Source: Pseudomonas sp. ANT_H4
GTDB taxonomy: Bacteria > Pseudomonadota > Gammaproteobacteria > Pseudomonadales > Pseudomonadaceae
DNA: 64,000 nt
Assembly (NCBI RefSeq): GCF_008369295.1
Contig: NZ_VOBG01000003.1
Coordinates: forward strand, 62,001 to 126,000
Reading direction: 5' to 3'
A program made the translations under genes and the position numbers. Under the pieces are notes generated by a model, which worked only from the letters and a program-made list of their open reading frames with translations, searched no databases and was not told the DNA's origin. This document shows positions 39,813-49,859 of the stretch, piece after piece. How positions within the stretch are numbered: position 1 is the first letter of the stretch; every line of letters starts with the position of its first letter.

Positions 39813-40539
39813 AGTCCGCGATCTGGTAAAAGTTTTTGACTCTCGTGGGCACGTGGTCCGCGCGGTGGATAACGTCACCACCCAAGTGGCCAAGGGCGAA
39901 GTGTTGGTGGTAATCGGCCCGTCCGGCTCTGGCAAGTCGACGTTTCTGCGTTGCCTCAACGGCCTGGAAGAGTTCGATTCTGGTTCGGTCAGCATCGACG
40001 GCCTGCAACTGGCCGACCCGAAGACCGACGTGAACGCCTACCGGCGTGAAGTCGGTATGGTGTTCCAGCACTTCAACTTGTTTCCCCACATGACTGTTTT
40101 GGAAAACCTGTGCCTGGCGCAGAAAGTCGTGCGCAAGCGTGGCAAAAAGGAGCGCGAGGCCAAAGCCTTGGCACTACTGGAAAAGGTCGGTATTGCCCAG
40201 AAAGCCAACGAGTTCCCGTCGCGGCTGTCCGGTGGCCAGCAGCAGCGCGTGGCAATTGCCCGGGCGCTGGCCATGGAACCCAAGGTAATGCTGTTTGATG
40301 AACCCACCTCGGCGCTGGACCCGGAAATGGTCGGCGAAGTGTTGGATGTCATGAAGACCCTGGCCCTGGAAGGCATGACGATGGTCTGTGTGACCCACGA
40401 AATGGGCTTTGCCCGGGAAGTGGCGGATCGGGTGTTGTTTTTCGATCATGGAAAGCTGCTGGAGGATGCCGCTCCGGCGCAATTCTTCGATGCGCCCAAG
40501 GACCCGCGGGCCCAGGCGTTTTTGCGCCAGGTCTTGTAG
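39805..40539 (+). CDS. Polar amino-acid ABC transporter, ATPase
   Basis: This 244-residue GlnQ/HisP-type ATPase has Walker [11 protein letters not shown], the Q-loop in [12 protein letters not shown], signature [15 protein letters not shown], Walker [15 protein letters not shown] and switch THEMGF. The start chosen is GTG 39805, with GGAGG about ten bases upstream and [10 protein letters not shown] following. A TTG at 39784 would add seven residues. Either way it overlaps the permease gene. Confidence 0.92.
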   Translation: MIEVRDLVKVFDSRGHVVRAVDNVTTQVAKGEVLVVIGPSGSGKSTFLRCLNGLEEFDSGSVSIDGLQLADPKTDVNAYRREVGMVFQHFNLFPHMTVLENLCLAQKVVRKRGKKEREAKALALLEKVGIAQKANEFPSRLSGGQQQRVAIARALAMEPKVMLFDEPTSALDPEMVGEVLDVMKTLALEGMTMVCVTHEMGFAREVADRVLFFDHGKLLEDAAPAQFFDAPKDPRAQAFLRQVL

Positions 40540-40544
40540 ACGAT

Positions 40545-40575
40545 GATCGTTCCCATGCGCTGCGTGGGAGCGATC
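40545..40575. repeat. Palindrome after the ABC ATPase gene
   Basis: GATCGTTCCCA and TGGGAGCGATC are nearly complementary arms around TGCGCTGCG. It lies 6 bp past the stop and may act as a 3' stem-loop. Similar short palindromes are common in Pseudomonas intergenic DNA. Confidence 0.65.
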
Positions 40576-40594
40576 TGGATGCGGGTCTGCCGGT

Positions 40595-40735
40595 TCATAC
40601 CTTGACCTTCCCCACCCGCATCTGCAAATCGATTCCCAACCTTGCCAGCTCAATACTCGCCGCCGCTGCCTGCTCACTGGCCGGCTGAAAGTCGCGTAGG
40701 AACTTTCCCAAGTTCACAAAGCGCGACGGCCATGA
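40595..40735 (-). pseudogene. Possible chemoreceptor C-terminal remnant
   Basis: A minus-strand frame ends ASEQAAAASIELARLGIDLQ then MRVGKVKV and a stop. This resembles the tail of the neighbouring chemoreceptor ([20 protein letters not shown] then TLVGRFRI). The preceding residues do not look like a receptor, there is no start codon or ribosome site, and the frame differs from that of the intact gene. It may be a relic of a second receptor gene or chance similarity. Confidence 0.4.
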
Positions 40736-40755
40736 TTGGCCGCCGCAGGGGAAGG

Positions 40756-42672
40756 TCAGATCCGGAAGCGGCCTACCAGGGTTTGCAGGTAAACCCCAAG
40801 GCGCGCCAATTCGGCACTGGACGCAGCAGTTTCTTCGCTGGCCGCCGAGGTTTGTTCGGAGACGTCGCGCACGTTCAGCACGCTGCGGTTGATCTCTTCG
40901 GCGACCGCGCTTTGTTGCTCAGCGGCAGTGGCAATCTGCTGGTTCATCGCCTGAATGGTCGAGACCGTGCGGGTGATGTTTTCCAGGGCGGTGCCAGCCC
41001 GGCGGGTTAGCTCGACGCTACTGTCGGTAAGGCTGCGGCTATTGTCCATGATGGTCGCTACCTGCTGTGTGCCGCTTTGCAGGCCAACGATCAGCTCTTC
41101 GATTTCTTCGGTGGACTTCTGGGTGCGTTGGGCCAGGCTGCGTACCTCATCGGCGACCACCGCAAATCCACGTCCAGCTTCCCCGGCGCGAGCGGCTTCG
41201 ATGGCCGCGTTGAGAGCCAGCAGATTGGTTTGCTGGGCCACGGACTTGATCACGTCCAGCACGCTGCCGATCTTGTCGCTTTCGCGCTTGAGGTGGCCCA
41301 TGGCTTCGGTAGAGTTGCCGACTTCGTGAGCCAAACGCTCGATTTGGGTGATGGCTTCGCCGACCACCTTGTCGCCTTCGCGAGCCTGCTGGTCAGCGGC
41401 AACGGCCGCTTCTGAGGCTTGCTCGGCGTTGCGTGCGACTTCCTGTACGGTGGCAGCCATTTCGTTCATGGCGGTGGCCACCTGGTCGGTCTCGACCTTT
41501 TGGCTGTTGACTCCGGCACTCGTCTGTTCGGTAACGGCGGACAGTTCCTCGGCTGCGCTGGCGATCTGGGTGACGCCGTCGCTGATGCCACCGATCAGTT
41601 CACGCAGGCCGACGGTCATATTTTGCATGGCCCGTTGCAGTTGGCCCAGTTCGTCCTGTCGTTCTGAAATCAGGTTGTGGGTCAGGTCGCCAGCGGCGAC
41701 GCGTTCGGCGACTTTCAGCGTCTGGCTCAGCGGGATGACGATTTGCCGGGTGATGGCCCAGGCTGCCACCAGGCCGCAGATCAAGGCCAGGGCTGTAGCG
41801 AACAGCAGCAGTTGCTTGGCCTGCGCGGCATCGATGTCGCGGACTACGGTTTGCGAGGTGGTCAGCTTCTTACTGCGGTCCAGCAGGATATCGCCTTGCT
41901 CGGCCATGGTTTTCACTGCTGCAGTACTGGCCTCCTGGGAGTCGCGATACTGGCTGACGGCCGCGCGGTAGGCTTGTAGCGAAACGCTGGCCTGCTGCAG
42001 GTTGGTCTGGTATTGCTCCGGCAACTGGCCGTTGAGGTTAGTGATCTGTTTCAGCGCGTTGTCAATGGCATCCAGGGCGGGCTGTTGCGCTTCAAGCTTG
42101 CCACTGTAGGTGTAGCCGCGTACCTGGAAGCGCGCCTGTTGGATCAGTTTGCTCAGGTCGACCACGCTGTTGAACTGGGTAACGCTGTCGCCTTGCAGCA
42201 GCGTCTTCTCGACTTCGCCGACCTTGACCACGGCATTGTCGGCGGTATCGCCGAGCTTGCTGCGCGCATCTTCGCGGTTGGCACCGGCCTGGGTCATGGT
42301 GATGAACGAGCGCTTGTACTGGTCTACTGCGGCCAATTGCTCATCGATCATGGCGATGCCGGCAGGCTGTTCGATCAGCGTGCGGGCGGTTTTCAGCCCT
42401 GTGTCCAGCTGGCCGAGTAAGTCATTGACAGCTGCTGGGCCTTGTTCGCCATGGCGCATTTCGTAGGCCAAACGCGCCAGACGCAGATCCTTGGTTAGCT
42501 CATTGAGGCTGGAAATAAACCCCAGCTTGTCACCTCGACTGATCACGCCACTCAGCCCGGTCCAGCCGGTAAAGGTGATCAATAACGTCAGGATCAGCAC
42601 CAGGCCAAAGCCTACGCCCAGCTTGCGATTGACGCTTACATTCCCCAATTTCTCGGCTAACCAACGGTACAT
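40756..42672 (-). CDS. Methyl-accepting chemotaxis protein, HBM-type sensor
   Basis: This is a 638-residue inner-membrane chemoreceptor. TM1 lies at about 17-38, then a periplasmic all-helical region of some 250 residues (about 39-285), TM2 at about 287-307, HAMP at about 308-362 and the signalling domain with the highly conserved tip ([20 protein letters not shown]). The size and helical nature of the periplasmic part match helical-bimodular (HBM) sensors such as McpS, which bind organic acids. The ligand here is unknown. No C-terminal CheR-tethering pentapeptide is seen; the protein ends VGRFRI. Confidence 0.93.
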   Translation of the reverse strand: MYRWLAEKLGNVSVNRKLGVGFGLVLILTLLITFTGWTGLSGVISRGDKLGFISSLNELTKDLRLARLAYEMRHGEQGPAAVNDLLGQLDTGLKTARTLIEQPAGIAMIDEQLAAVDQYKRSFITMTQAGANREDARSKLGDTADNAVVKVGEVEKTLLQGDSVTQFNSVVDLSKLIQQARFQVRGYTYSGKLEAQQPALDAIDNALKQITNLNGQLPEQYQTNLQQASVSLQAYRAAVSQYRDSQEASTAAVKTMAEQGDILLDRSKKLTTSQTVVRDIDAAQAKQLLLFATALALICGLVAAWAITRQIVIPLSQTLKVAERVAAGDLTHNLISERQDELGQLQRAMQNMTVGLRELIGGISDGVTQIASAAEELSAVTEQTSAGVNSQKVETDQVATAMNEMAATVQEVARNAEQASEAAVAADQQAREGDKVVGEAITQIERLAHEVGNSTEAMGHLKRESDKIGSVLDVIKSVAQQTNLLALNAAIEAARAGEAGRGFAVVADEVRSLAQRTQKSTEEIEELIVGLQSGTQQVATIMDNSRSLTDSSVELTRRAGTALENITRTVSTIQAMNQQIATAAEQQSAVAEEINRSVLNVRDVSEQTSAASEETAASSAELARLGVYLQTLVGRFRI

Positions 42673-42753
42673 GCTGCGAACTCCCCTGAAACAAGGCTTG
42701 GACTTATTCAGAGCGTATCGGCTCGCAATGCGAATTCTGTAGGCGAGAAGGTT

Positions 42754-42772
42754 TTGTGGCGAGCGGGCTTAG
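42754..42772. repeat. REP fragment
   Basis: TTGTGGCGAGCGGGCTTAG matches half of the REP palindrome seen at 58604-58635. The partner arm is missing. Confidence 0.5.
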
Positions 42773-42794
42773 TTGTAACAGTGAGGTTGCGGGG

Positions 42795-43502
42795 TCAGAA
42801 CAGGCGTGAGAGCAGGGCGGTGACGGCGGTTTCAACCCGCAATATCCGCGCGCCAAGCTGCACCGGCTGCAACCCGGCCTTGGCCAGCAAGTCCACTTCA
42901 TAAGGAATCCAGCCACCTTCCGGGCCGATGGCCAAGGTTACCGGCTCATCCAGGCCGCGAGGGCAGGGCGGATAGTCGCCGGGGTGGCCAACCAGGCCGA
43001 GGGTGTCTTGCGCCAAGGTGGGCAAGCGGTCTTCGACAAAGGGCTTGAAGCGTTTTTCGATGATGATCTCAGGCAACACAGTATCTCGTGCCTGTTCCAG
43101 GCCGAGTATCAGTTGCTGGCGGACCGCTTCCGGTTCCAGGAATGGCGTCTGCCAGAAGCTCTTTTCTACCCTGTAACTGTTGACCAATACCACCCGTGGC
43201 ACGCCCATGGACGCTACAGTTTGCAGCACCCGACGGAGCATTTTTGGGCGCGGCAAGGCCAACAGCAGGGTCAGTGGCAGTTTGGCCGGTGGTGGCTGAT
43301 CGAGGGTGACTTGCAGTTCTGCTTCATGGGATTCCAGGCGCAGCAGCTCGGCACTGCCCATCAACCCACCAATGCGCCCGACCCGCAGACTGTCGCCCAC
43401 CGCAGCGCGGTGGACTTCCTGCATGTGCACCAGGCGCCGATCACGCAGGATCACCCGGTCGGCCGCGATAAAATCGGCCTCTTCAAGCAGCAGCAGGTTC
43501 AC
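42795..43502 (-). CDS. rsmE: 16S rRNA m3U1498 methyltransferase
   Basis: This 235-residue SPOUT-class methyltransferase acts on U1498 of 16S rRNA in the 30S subunit. The N-terminal PUA-like part is about 1-70. The SPOUT part has the knot motifs [24 protein letters not shown] and [16 protein letters not shown]. It overlaps tatC by 4 bp and is therefore the last gene of the tat run. Confidence 0.95.
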   Translation of the reverse strand: MNLLLLEEADFIAADRVILRDRRLVHMQEVHRAAVGDSLRVGRIGGLMGSAELLRLESHEAELQVTLDQPPPAKLPLTLLLALPRPKMLRRVLQTVASMGVPRVVLVNSYRVEKSFWQTPFLEPEAVRQQLILGLEQARDTVLPEIIIEKRFKPFVEDRLPTLAQDTLGLVGHPGDYPPCPRGLDEPVTLAIGPEGGWIPYEVDLLAKAGLQPVQLGARILRVETAVTALLSRLF

Positions 43503-44305
43503 GGCTGGGTCGCTGGCGGCTGGTCGTCCGGGCCTTGGTCGGCGTCGGCGGGTTGATCGTCCGGGTGTTCGCCGCGTTTGCTCACCAGGCTGGCAAACAG
43601 GATGCCGATTTCAAACAGCATCCACATCGGTACGGCCAGCAAGGTTTGCGAGAAGATGTCCGGTGGCGTCAGAATCATGCCGACCACGAAGCAGCCGATG
43701 ATCACGTACGGGCGGATCTTGCGCAGGTATTTGACGTCGACCACGCCGATCCACACCAGTAGCACCACCGCCACCGGGATCTCGAAGGCCACGCCAAAGG
43801 CGAAGAACAGCGTCATCACGAAGTCGAGGTAGCTGGTGATATCGGTCATCATCTCCACTCCGGCCGGGGTGGCAGCAGCGAAGAATTTGAAGATCAGCGG
43901 GAACACCAGGAAGTAGGCGAAGGCCATGCCGGTGTAGAACAGCATGATGCTGGATACCAGCAGCGGTACCGCGATGCGCTTTTCATGCTTGTACAGGCCC
44001 GGCGCGATAAAACCCCAGATCTGGTGCAGGATCACCGGGATCGCCAGGAACAGCGAAACCATCATCGTCAGCTTCAACGGCGTGAGGAACGGCGAAGACA
44101 CGTCGGTGGCGATCATGGTCGCGCCCACCGGCAGGTAATCGCGCAGCGGCGTCGAGACGAAGGTGTAGATCTGCTGGGTAAAGGCAAACAGTCCGGCAAA
44201 GATCACGAAGATTGCCGCGACACAACGCAGCAGGCGGGTGCGCAACTCGGTGAGGTGCGAGACCAGCGGCATGTGCTGGTCGTTTTCCGGTTTATCAGCG
44301 CTCAT
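43499..44305 (-). CDS. tatC: Sec-independent translocase TatC
   Basis: This 268-residue protein with six helices is the twin-arginine signal receptor of the Tat pore. Family motifs are [13 protein letters not shown] near the N-terminus, [11 protein letters not shown], the FxPG-type [12 protein letters not shown] and the conserved Glu/Asp helix regions. The C-terminal tail is long and acidic ([20 protein letters not shown]). It overlaps tatB and rsmE by 4 bp each. Confidence 0.97.
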   Translation of the reverse strand: MSADKPENDQHMPLVSHLTELRTRLLRCVAAIFVIFAGLFAFTQQIYTFVSTPLRDYLPVGATMIATDVSSPFLTPLKLTMMVSLFLAIPVILHQIWGFIAPGLYKHEKRIAVPLLVSSIMLFYTGMAFAYFLVFPLIFKFFAAATPAGVEMMTDITSYLDFVMTLFFAFGVAFEIPVAVVLLVWIGVVDVKYLRKIRPYVIIGCFVVGMILTPPDIFSQTLLAVPMWMLFEIGILFASLVSKRGEHPDDQPADADQGPDDQPPATQP

Positions 44306-44751
44306 GGGGCTCGCGGCGGCAATGTAGGGTCGTGGGGAGCGGGCGACGCAGCGGGCGTCGGCGCGGGTTCTGTCGGGGCAACGGCTGGAGCGGCGGGCGT
44401 GAGCTCCACGACGGGCACGGTATCGACTACGGTGGTCAATATTGGCGCGGCGGGTGGCGCGATGCTCTGCTCGGCGACAGGCTCAACCGGGGTAGCAGCC
44501 TGCTGTTGCGGCGCGAGAATTTTCCGCGCCTCCTGCTCCAAAGACAGAATGTGTTCGTTGTGCAGTTGCCGGCGAATCTCGTCGGCGCCTATTTCCCGTT
44601 CAACTTCCTGTTTGATGGCGTTGAAACTGCGTTTCAGGCGCCCGATCCACAGGCCGGCCGTACGTGCGGCGCCGGGCAGGCGTTCAGGCCCGAGCACCAA
44701 CAGGGCGATGAGACCGACGAGCAACAGTTCAGAGAAGCTGATACCAAACAT
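44302..44751 (-). CDS. tatB: Sec-independent translocase TatB
   Basis: This 149-residue protein has the short N-terminal helix ([20 protein letters not shown]), the [13 protein letters not shown] hinge and an amphipathic helix. A Pro/Ala-rich C-terminal tail follows (from about 85), as in Pseudomonas TatB. It forms the substrate-binding complex with TatC. It begins 11 bp after tatA. Confidence 0.95.
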   Translation of the reverse strand: MFGISFSELLLVGLIALLVLGPERLPGAARTAGLWIGRLKRSFNAIKQEVEREIGADEIRRQLHNEHILSLEQEARKILAPQQQAATPVEPVAEQSIAPPAAPILTTVVDTVPVVELTPAAPAVAPTEPAPTPAASPAPHDPTLPPRAP

Positions 44752-44761
44752 TAGTCAGTGC

Positions 44762-45040
44762 TCACGAGTCTTTGCGGATAGGCTCTTCGACTTTCTCTGC
44801 CTGGACGTCGAAGGTGCGACGTTCAGTGATCGGCTGAGTGGCCTGTGGGTGAACAGGCTGCGCCGGTGGAGCCGGGTTGGCGGCAGGGTCGGCCGGTTTT
44901 TCGTCGTCGTTCATGGCCTTGCGAAAGCCCTTGATGGATTCGCCGACATCGGTGCCCAGGTTTTTCAGTTTCTTGGTGCCGAACACCAGCACAACCACTA
45001 CCAGAATGACGATCCAGTGTTTCCAGTCAAAAATGCCCAT
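44762..45040 (-). CDS. tatA: Sec-independent translocase TatA
   Basis: This 92-residue pore-forming protein has one N-terminal helix ([20 protein letters not shown]), the [10 protein letters not shown] hinge and the amphipathic helix [13 protein letters not shown]. The C-terminal tail is Pro-rich. It is the first gene of the tatABC-rsmE run and follows hisE. Confidence 0.95.
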   Translation of the reverse strand: MGIFDWKHWIVILVVVVLVFGTKKLKNLGTDVGESIKGFRKAMNDDEKPADPAANPAPPAQPVHPQATQPITERRTFDVQAEKVEEPIRKDS

Positions 45041-45067
45041 GCTGCAATTCCTCTGTCAAAAAATTAT

Positions 45068-45400
45068 TCAGGCGGACGGGCGCGAGGCCTTTTCGGTGTG
45101 TCCGGACAAGCCGAAGCGACGGTCCAGTTCATCAAGCACGGCCTGCGGATGCTGCCCCAGTTGGGCGAGCATCACCAGGCTGTGAAACCACAGATCGGCG
45201 GTTTCGTAGATCACATCGCTGCAGTCGCCGCTGATCTGGGCGTCCTTGGCAGCAATAATCGTCTCGACGGATTCTTCGCCGAGTTTTTCGAGAATCTTGT
45301 TCAAGCCCTTGTGATACAGGCTGGCAACGTAGGAGCTATCGGCGGCCGCACCTTTGCGGTCTTCCAGCACCTGGGCCAGACGGTTGAGTGTATCTGTCAT
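45068..45400 (-). CDS. hisE: Phosphoribosyl-ATP pyrophosphatase
   Basis: This 110-residue enzyme hydrolyses phosphoribosyl-ATP, the second step of histidine biosynthesis. It has the helical MazG-like fold with [12 protein letters not shown] and [17 protein letters not shown]. The start at [10 protein letters not shown] was chosen from family length; the frame continues upstream into hisI. Separate hisI and hisE genes next to tatA are the Pseudomonas pattern. Confidence 0.95.
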   Translation of the reverse strand: MTDTLNRLAQVLEDRKGAAADSSYVASLYHKGLNKILEKLGEESVETIIAAKDAQISGDCSDVIYETADLWFHSLVMLAQLGQHPQAVLDELDRRFGLSGHTEKASRPSA

Positions 45401-45402
45401 GT

Positions 45403-45795
45403 TCAGTGTCCTGGCGAATAGATAGCGTGCGGGTCTTTGAGCACGGGCTCGACGGTCTTCCACTCGCCGTTTTCAAACACGCGGTAGAAGCAGCTGTGAC
45501 GGCCGGTGTGACAGGCGATGTCGCCGATCTGCTCGACCTTGAGGATCACCACGTCGGCGTCGCAGTCGATGCGCATCTCGTGCAAGGTTTGCACGTGCCC
45601 GGACTCTTCACCCTTGCGCCACAGTTTGCCACGGGAACGTGACCAGTAAATGGCACGCTGCTCGGCGGCAGTCAGGCTCAGGGCCTCGCGGTTCATCCAG
45701 GCCATCATCAGTACGCGCCCGGTCTTGTAGTCCTGGGCAATGGCCGGCACCAGGCCGTCACTGTCCCATTTGATCTCGTCCAGCCAGTCTTTCAT
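45403..45795 (-). CDS. hisI: Phosphoribosyl-AMP cyclohydrolase
   Basis: This 130-residue zinc enzyme opens the adenine ring of PR-AMP, the third step of histidine biosynthesis. It has the conserved [26 protein letters not shown] and [12 protein letters not shown] motifs that carry the metal cysteines and aspartates. The start at [10 protein letters not shown] is in family register. It is two bases from hisE. Confidence 0.95.
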   Translation of the reverse strand: MKDWLDEIKWDSDGLVPAIAQDYKTGRVLMMAWMNREALSLTAAEQRAIYWSRSRGKLWRKGEESGHVQTLHEMRIDCDADVVILKVEQIGDIACHTGRHSCFYRVFENGEWKTVEPVLKDPHAIYSPGH

Positions 45796-45859
45796 CTTCG
45801 ACTCCGACAACCGGGCGTTACCCGCCTCGGCAATTTGCAACAGTGTATAACCGGACTGG

Positions 45860-47464
45860 CTATCGACGCACGATCAGATACACACCCACGGCGACCATGA
45901 TGCCAGCCGGCCAGTGACCTAGTTCATTCAATGGACCGCCGGCTGCCAGCACTGCGCCACCGGCCAGGTGCCCGGAGCCCAGCAGGCGCAGGAACCAGTC
46001 GTCCTTGCGTTTGTGCCACGGCGCCGCCGTGTCCTTGGCGTGGGGCTGGGACATGCGCTCCAGTAAATCGCGGGTCATGTTGGCCAGGTGCGGCAGCTGT
46101 TCGACCTGGCTTTGCAGGTTGCCCAGCAGGGTTTTCGGGCTGACCCGCTCGCGCATCCAGCGTTCCAGGAACGGCTGGGCGGTGTTCCACAGGTCCAGGT
46201 CCGGGTACAGCTGGCGGCCCAGGCCTTCGATGTTCAGCAGGGTTTTCTGCAGTAGCACCAACTGCGGTTGCACTTCCATATTGAAGCGCCGGGCAGTCTG
46301 GAACAGGCGCATCAGCACCTGGCCGAAAGAAATATCTTTTAACGGTTTTTCGAAGATCGGCTCGCAGACGGTGCGGATCGCCGCTTCGAATTCGTTGAGT
46401 TTGGTTTCCGCTGGCACCCAGCCCGAGTCGATATGCAGTTGCGCCACACGGCGGTAGTCGCGCTTGAAGAAAGCGAACAGGTTGCGGGCCAGGTAATCCT
46501 GATCTTCCGGGGTCAGGCTGCCGACGATGCCGCAGTCGATCGCAATGTACTGCGGGCTCCACGGGTTCACGGTACTGACGAAGATGTTGCCGGGGTGCAT
46601 GTCGGCGTGGAAAAAACTGTCGCGGAACACCTGGGTGAAGAAGATCTCCACACCGCGCTCGGCAAGCATTTTCATGTCGGTGCGCTGGTCGGCCAGGGTG
46701 GCCAGGTCGGTGACCTGAATCCCGTAGATGCGCTCCATCACCAGCACTTTCGGCCGGCACCAGTCCCAATACACTTGGGGCACGTACAACAGCTGTGAGC
46801 CTTCGAAGTTGCGCTTGAGCTGGCTAGCGTTGGCGGCTTCGCGCAGCAGGTCGAGTTCGTCGTAGATTGTTTTTTCGTAGTCCTGGACCACGTCCACCGG
46901 GTGCAGCAGGCGTGCATCTGCAGAGAAGTGCTCGGCGGCGCGGGCGAGGATGAACAGCCACGCCAGGTCCTGGCCGATGATGGGCTTGAGGCCGGGGCGG
47001 ATCACCTTGACCACCACTTCTTCACCGCTTTTGAGCTGCGCGGCATGAACCTGGGCTACCGAGGCCGAGGCCAGTGGCTCAATGTCGAAACGGCTGAACA
47101 CTTCGCTGATCTTCTTGCCCAACTGTTCTTCGATCAGTTTCACCGCCACCTGTGAATCAAACGGCGGTACGCGGTCCTGCAATAACATCAGTTCGTCGGC
47201 GATGTCTTCGGGCAGCAGGTCGCGGCGGGTGGACAGGATCTGTCCGAACTTGATGAAGATCGGGCCCAGGTCCTGCAGCGCCAGGCGCAGGCGGGCGCCA
47301 CGGGTAAGTGTAAGGGGCTTGCGCGGGAACCAGCGCCACGGCAGCACATAACGCACCGCCAGCAGGAACCACGGCAGAGGCAGGGCGAACAGCAGGTCAT
47401 CGAGGCGGTAGCGGATTACGACGCGCTGGATACGAAACAAACGGCGGACGGCGAGCAGCTTCAT
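45860..47464 (-). CDS. ubiB: Ubiquinone biosynthesis kinase-like protein UbiB
   Basis: This 534-residue atypical kinase (ADCK/ABC1 family) is needed for ubiquinone synthesis, probably as an ATPase at the membrane. The KxGQ motif appears in [20 protein letters not shown] near residue 80. The Ala-rich loop ASASVAQVH, catalytic-loop [10 protein letters not shown] and DCGIVG follow. Two C-terminal membrane helices end the protein. The start overlaps the ubiJ stop by 4 bp. Confidence 0.96.
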   Translation of the reverse strand: MKLLAVRRLFRIQRVVIRYRLDDLLFALPLPWFLLAVRYVLPWRWFPRKPLTLTRGARLRLALQDLGPIFIKFGQILSTRRDLLPEDIADELMLLQDRVPPFDSQVAVKLIEEQLGKKISEVFSRFDIEPLASASVAQVHAAQLKSGEEVVVKVIRPGLKPIIGQDLAWLFILARAAEHFSADARLLHPVDVVQDYEKTIYDELDLLREAANASQLKRNFEGSQLLYVPQVYWDWCRPKVLVMERIYGIQVTDLATLADQRTDMKMLAERGVEIFFTQVFRDSFFHADMHPGNIFVSTVNPWSPQYIAIDCGIVGSLTPEDQDYLARNLFAFFKRDYRRVAQLHIDSGWVPAETKLNEFEAAIRTVCEPIFEKPLKDISFGQVLMRLFQTARRFNMEVQPQLVLLQKTLLNIEGLGRQLYPDLDLWNTAQPFLERWMRERVSPKTLLGNLQSQVEQLPHLANMTRDLLERMSQPHAKDTAAPWHKRKDDWFLRLLGSGHLAGGAVLAAGGPLNELGHWPAGIMVAVGVYLIVRR

Positions 47465-48084
47465 GCGTTATCGCTTGAATCAAGGGATTGGCTCAGGCGC
47501 TCGAAGCGCGCCTCAAGACGTTCCAGGTCGAGTTTGGCCTGATCGAGTTCACGAAAGCGCGCTTCGGCTTCCCGTTGTCCGACCAAGGTGCGCGATTCTT
47601 CGCTCAGGTATTCGGCGAGGTTCTGGTTCAGGCTGGCGAAGCCCTGCTGGTACCAGCGCGTGCGGCTGCGCAGGTGGCCGCTGATCAACTGCGTGGCCAC
47701 CGGGCCGACCCAGCGGGACAGCTCGTATTCCCAATCCAGTTCCAGGTCTTGCAGCACGGCGGCCAGGTCCATCAGCACCGCGCTGTCGCCCTCAAGCTCA
47801 ACGTCAGGGCCGTGGAGGATCGCTGTCTTGTCCCGGCTCAACGCCAGGCGCAGCAGGCTGGAAGCAGGGGCGCGCAGGGTGCAGTCGGAATCGGCGGCCC
47901 AATGGGATGCCAGCAGCAGGCCTTCATCGCTGGGCAGGATAAACAGCTGCAAGGCGGGGCTTGTGCAGTCGACGGCAATGATCTTGCCGTTCAAGTGCGC
48001 CAGTCGCGCCAGGGCGGTGCTGTCCAGGCGCAGGACACGGTTGAGGCCGTGTTCGACGCTGGCGAGAAGGCCTGTGAACAGCAT
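47461..48084 (-). CDS. ubiJ: Ubiquinone biosynthesis accessory factor UbiJ
   Basis: This 207-residue protein has an SCP2 lipid-binding domain (about 15-115) and a C-terminal coiled coil ([20 protein letters not shown]). It binds ubiquinone intermediates in the soluble Ubi complex. Coupled overlaps with ubiE (1 bp) and ubiB (4 bp) give the standard ubiE-ubiJ-ubiB operon. Confidence 0.92.
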   Translation of the reverse strand: MLFTGLLASVEHGLNRVLRLDSTALARLAHLNGKIIAVDCTSPALQLFILPSDEGLLLASHWAADSDCTLRAPASSLLRLALSRDKTAILHGPDVELEGDSAVLMDLAAVLQDLELDWEYELSRWVGPVATQLISGHLRSRTRWYQQGFASLNQNLAEYLSEESRTLVGQREAEARFRELDQAKLDLERLEARFERLSQSLDSSDNA

Positions 48085-48854
48085 CAGGGCTTGATGCCGC
48101 GGTGCAGGGCGACGATACCAGAAGTCATGTTGTGGTAAGTCACGCGGTCGAAACCGGCTTCTACCATCATCGACTTCAGGGTTTCCTGGTTGGGGTGCAT
48201 GCGGATCGATTCGGCCAGGTAGCGGTAGCTCTCGGCGTCATTGGTGATCAGCTTGCCCATCAACGGCATGAAGGCGAACGAGTAGGTGTCGTAGACCTTG
48301 GACATTAGCGCGTTGGTGGGCTTGGAGAACTCCAGCACCAACAGGCGGCCGCCGGGCTTGAGCACCCGCAGCATGGAGCGCAGGGCGTCTTCCTTGTGGG
48401 TGACGTTACGCAGGCCGAAGGCGATGGTCACGCAGTCGAAGTGGTTGTCGGGGAACGGCAGCTTTTCAGCGTCGGCCTGGACGAACTCGACATTGCCGGC
48501 CACGCCTTTATCCAGCAGGCGATCGCGCCCCACCTTGAGCATCGAACCGTTGATGTCGGCCAATACCACTTGGCCAGTAGGGCCAACCAGTTTGGAGAAC
48601 TTTGCCGCCAGATCGCCCGTGCCGCCGGCAATGTCCAGCACGCGGTTGCCGGTGCGTACGCCGGATAGCTCGATGGTGAAGCGCTTCCACAGGCGATGCA
48701 TGCCGCCGGACAGCACGTCGTTCATCAGGTCGTACTTGGCGGCCACGGAGTGGAACACCTCAGCGACTTTTTCCGCTTTCTGGCTTTCCGGGACGTTCTT
48801 GAAACCGAAGTGAGTGGTGGGTTCGGCATCGCTGCCTTTGCGCTGATCAGTCAT
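48084..48854 (-). CDS. ubiE: Ubiquinone/menaquinone methyltransferase UbiE
   Basis: This 256-residue SAM-dependent C-methyltransferase acts in ubiquinone synthesis. The SAM motif [15 protein letters not shown] lies near residue 73, with [13 protein letters not shown] and [15 protein letters not shown] further on. The start at [14 protein letters not shown] matches family length; the frame is open upstream to 48917 without support. It is divergent from the PHA genes. Confidence 0.96.
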   Translation of the reverse strand: MTDQRKGSDAEPTTHFGFKNVPESQKAEKVAEVFHSVAAKYDLMNDVLSGGMHRLWKRFTIELSGVRTGNRVLDIAGGTGDLAAKFSKLVGPTGQVVLADINGSMLKVGRDRLLDKGVAGNVEFVQADAEKLPFPDNHFDCVTIAFGLRNVTHKEDALRSMLRVLKPGGRLLVLEFSKPTNALMSKVYDTYSFAFMPLMGKLITNDAESYRYLAESIRMHPNQETLKSMMVEAGFDRVTYHNMTSGIVALHRGIKP

Positions 48855-48998
48855 ATCGCTGTCACCAAAAGAGAATGCGGGACATTCTAATCCCCAAGGC
48901 ATGCTTTGTCTTGGCAAGGGTGAAGGTAAGATAGGTGGCCACCGAGACCTTTTGCCGCATGGGTGGTCAATAAGTCTCTATAAGGAGGAGTCATTCAA

Positions 48999-49274
48999 AT
49001 GGCCCGTATACAGGTTGAGCGTGCTCACACTCTCGGTAAGGAAGCTGCCCGGGAAAAGGCTGACAAGTTGGCGCACAAACTCAAGGAACAATATGGCCTG
49101 GAGCCGTCCTGGTCCGGCGACACGCTGAACCTCAAGCGCTCCGGCGTCAAAGGCACCGTGAAAGTGGGTGAAGATTCCCTCAGGATTGAGGTTGAACTGG
49201 GCCTGTTGATGTCGGCCATGAGTGGCACTATCAAATCTGAAATCGAGAAGGCACTGGATAAGGCGCTGGCCTGA
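48999..49274 (+). CDS. PHA-associated small protein (PHA granule region family)
   Basis: This 91-residue protein, starting MARIQVERAHTLGKEAAREK, belongs by appearance to the polyhydroxyalkanoic acid system family found beside phaI-phaF in Pseudomonas. It has a charged helical N-terminus, a short beta-rich middle (TLNLKRSGVKGTVKVGEDSL) and a helical C-terminus. It has a strong AAGGAGGAG site. The biochemical role is unknown. It lies 150 bp before phaI on the same strand. Confidence 0.85.
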   Translation: MARIQVERAHTLGKEAAREKADKLAHKLKEQYGLEPSWSGDTLNLKRSGVKGTVKVGEDSLRIEVELGLLMSAMSGTIKSEIEKALDKALA

Positions 49275-49424
49275 TTCACGACGTGTAGTCGCAGTTGATG
49301 ACTGTGGCTATAAGCGCTTTCGTGCTGTTCTTAGGGTGCCGATTCTAATTTTTATGCCTACTTTGTGCCCAAGCCCTCAACTCCTGTGGGCAGTTCCTCC
49401 ACCCTTTTATGCGTGAGGTGCACC

Positions 49425-49847
49425 ATGGCCAAAGTTATTTTGAAGAAAAAAATCGACGCTTCGACTAACACCCTGAGCGACGTTAAAACCTATGCCCGCA
49501 AGATTTGGCTGGCCGGCTTGGGGGCTTATGCCAAGGTCGGTAGTGAGGGCGGCGAGTACTTCAAAGAACTCATCAAGACTGGTCAACATGTTGAAAGCAA
49601 AGGCAAAAAAGTTGCGATTGAACAACTTGATGCGGCCAACAGTCAGATTGATCAAGTCAAAAGTAATGTCTTCAGCGTCAAAGGTCGTGTCGAAGTGCAA
49701 CTGGATAAAGTCGAGAAGGCTTTTGATACTCGTGTTGCAAGTGCCTTGAATCGAATCGGCATTGCGTCTAAACATGACGTGGAGACAGTCTCTGCTAAGC
49801 TCGATGAGCTGACGGCATTGCTCGAACGTGTCGCGCGTAAACATTAA
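49425..49847 (+). CDS. phaI: Phasin PhaI
   Basis: This 140-residue phasin coats medium-chain-length PHA granules. The phasin helix region has ARKIWLAGLGAYAKVGSEGG near residue 22, shared with PhaF. A C-terminal coiled coil ends in RVARKH. The start ATG 49425 is behind GTGAGGTG. It is followed by phaF after 12 bp. Its promoter must lie in 49275-49424, where PhaD would be expected to act; no operator could be fixed by eye. Confidence 0.94.
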   Translation: MAKVILKKKIDASTNTLSDVKTYARKIWLAGLGAYAKVGSEGGEYFKELIKTGQHVESKGKKVAIEQLDAANSQIDQVKSNVFSVKGRVEVQLDKVEKAFDTRVASALNRIGIASKHDVETVSAKLDELTALLERVARKH

Positions 49848-49859
49848 GGAGATAACGGG

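Noticed and set aside
43985..45421. Open frame of 478 codons on the plus strand across tatC-tatB-tatA-hisE
   Set aside because: It runs antisense through four well-recognised genes and their boundaries and has low-complexity composition. It is an artefact of GC-rich codon use.
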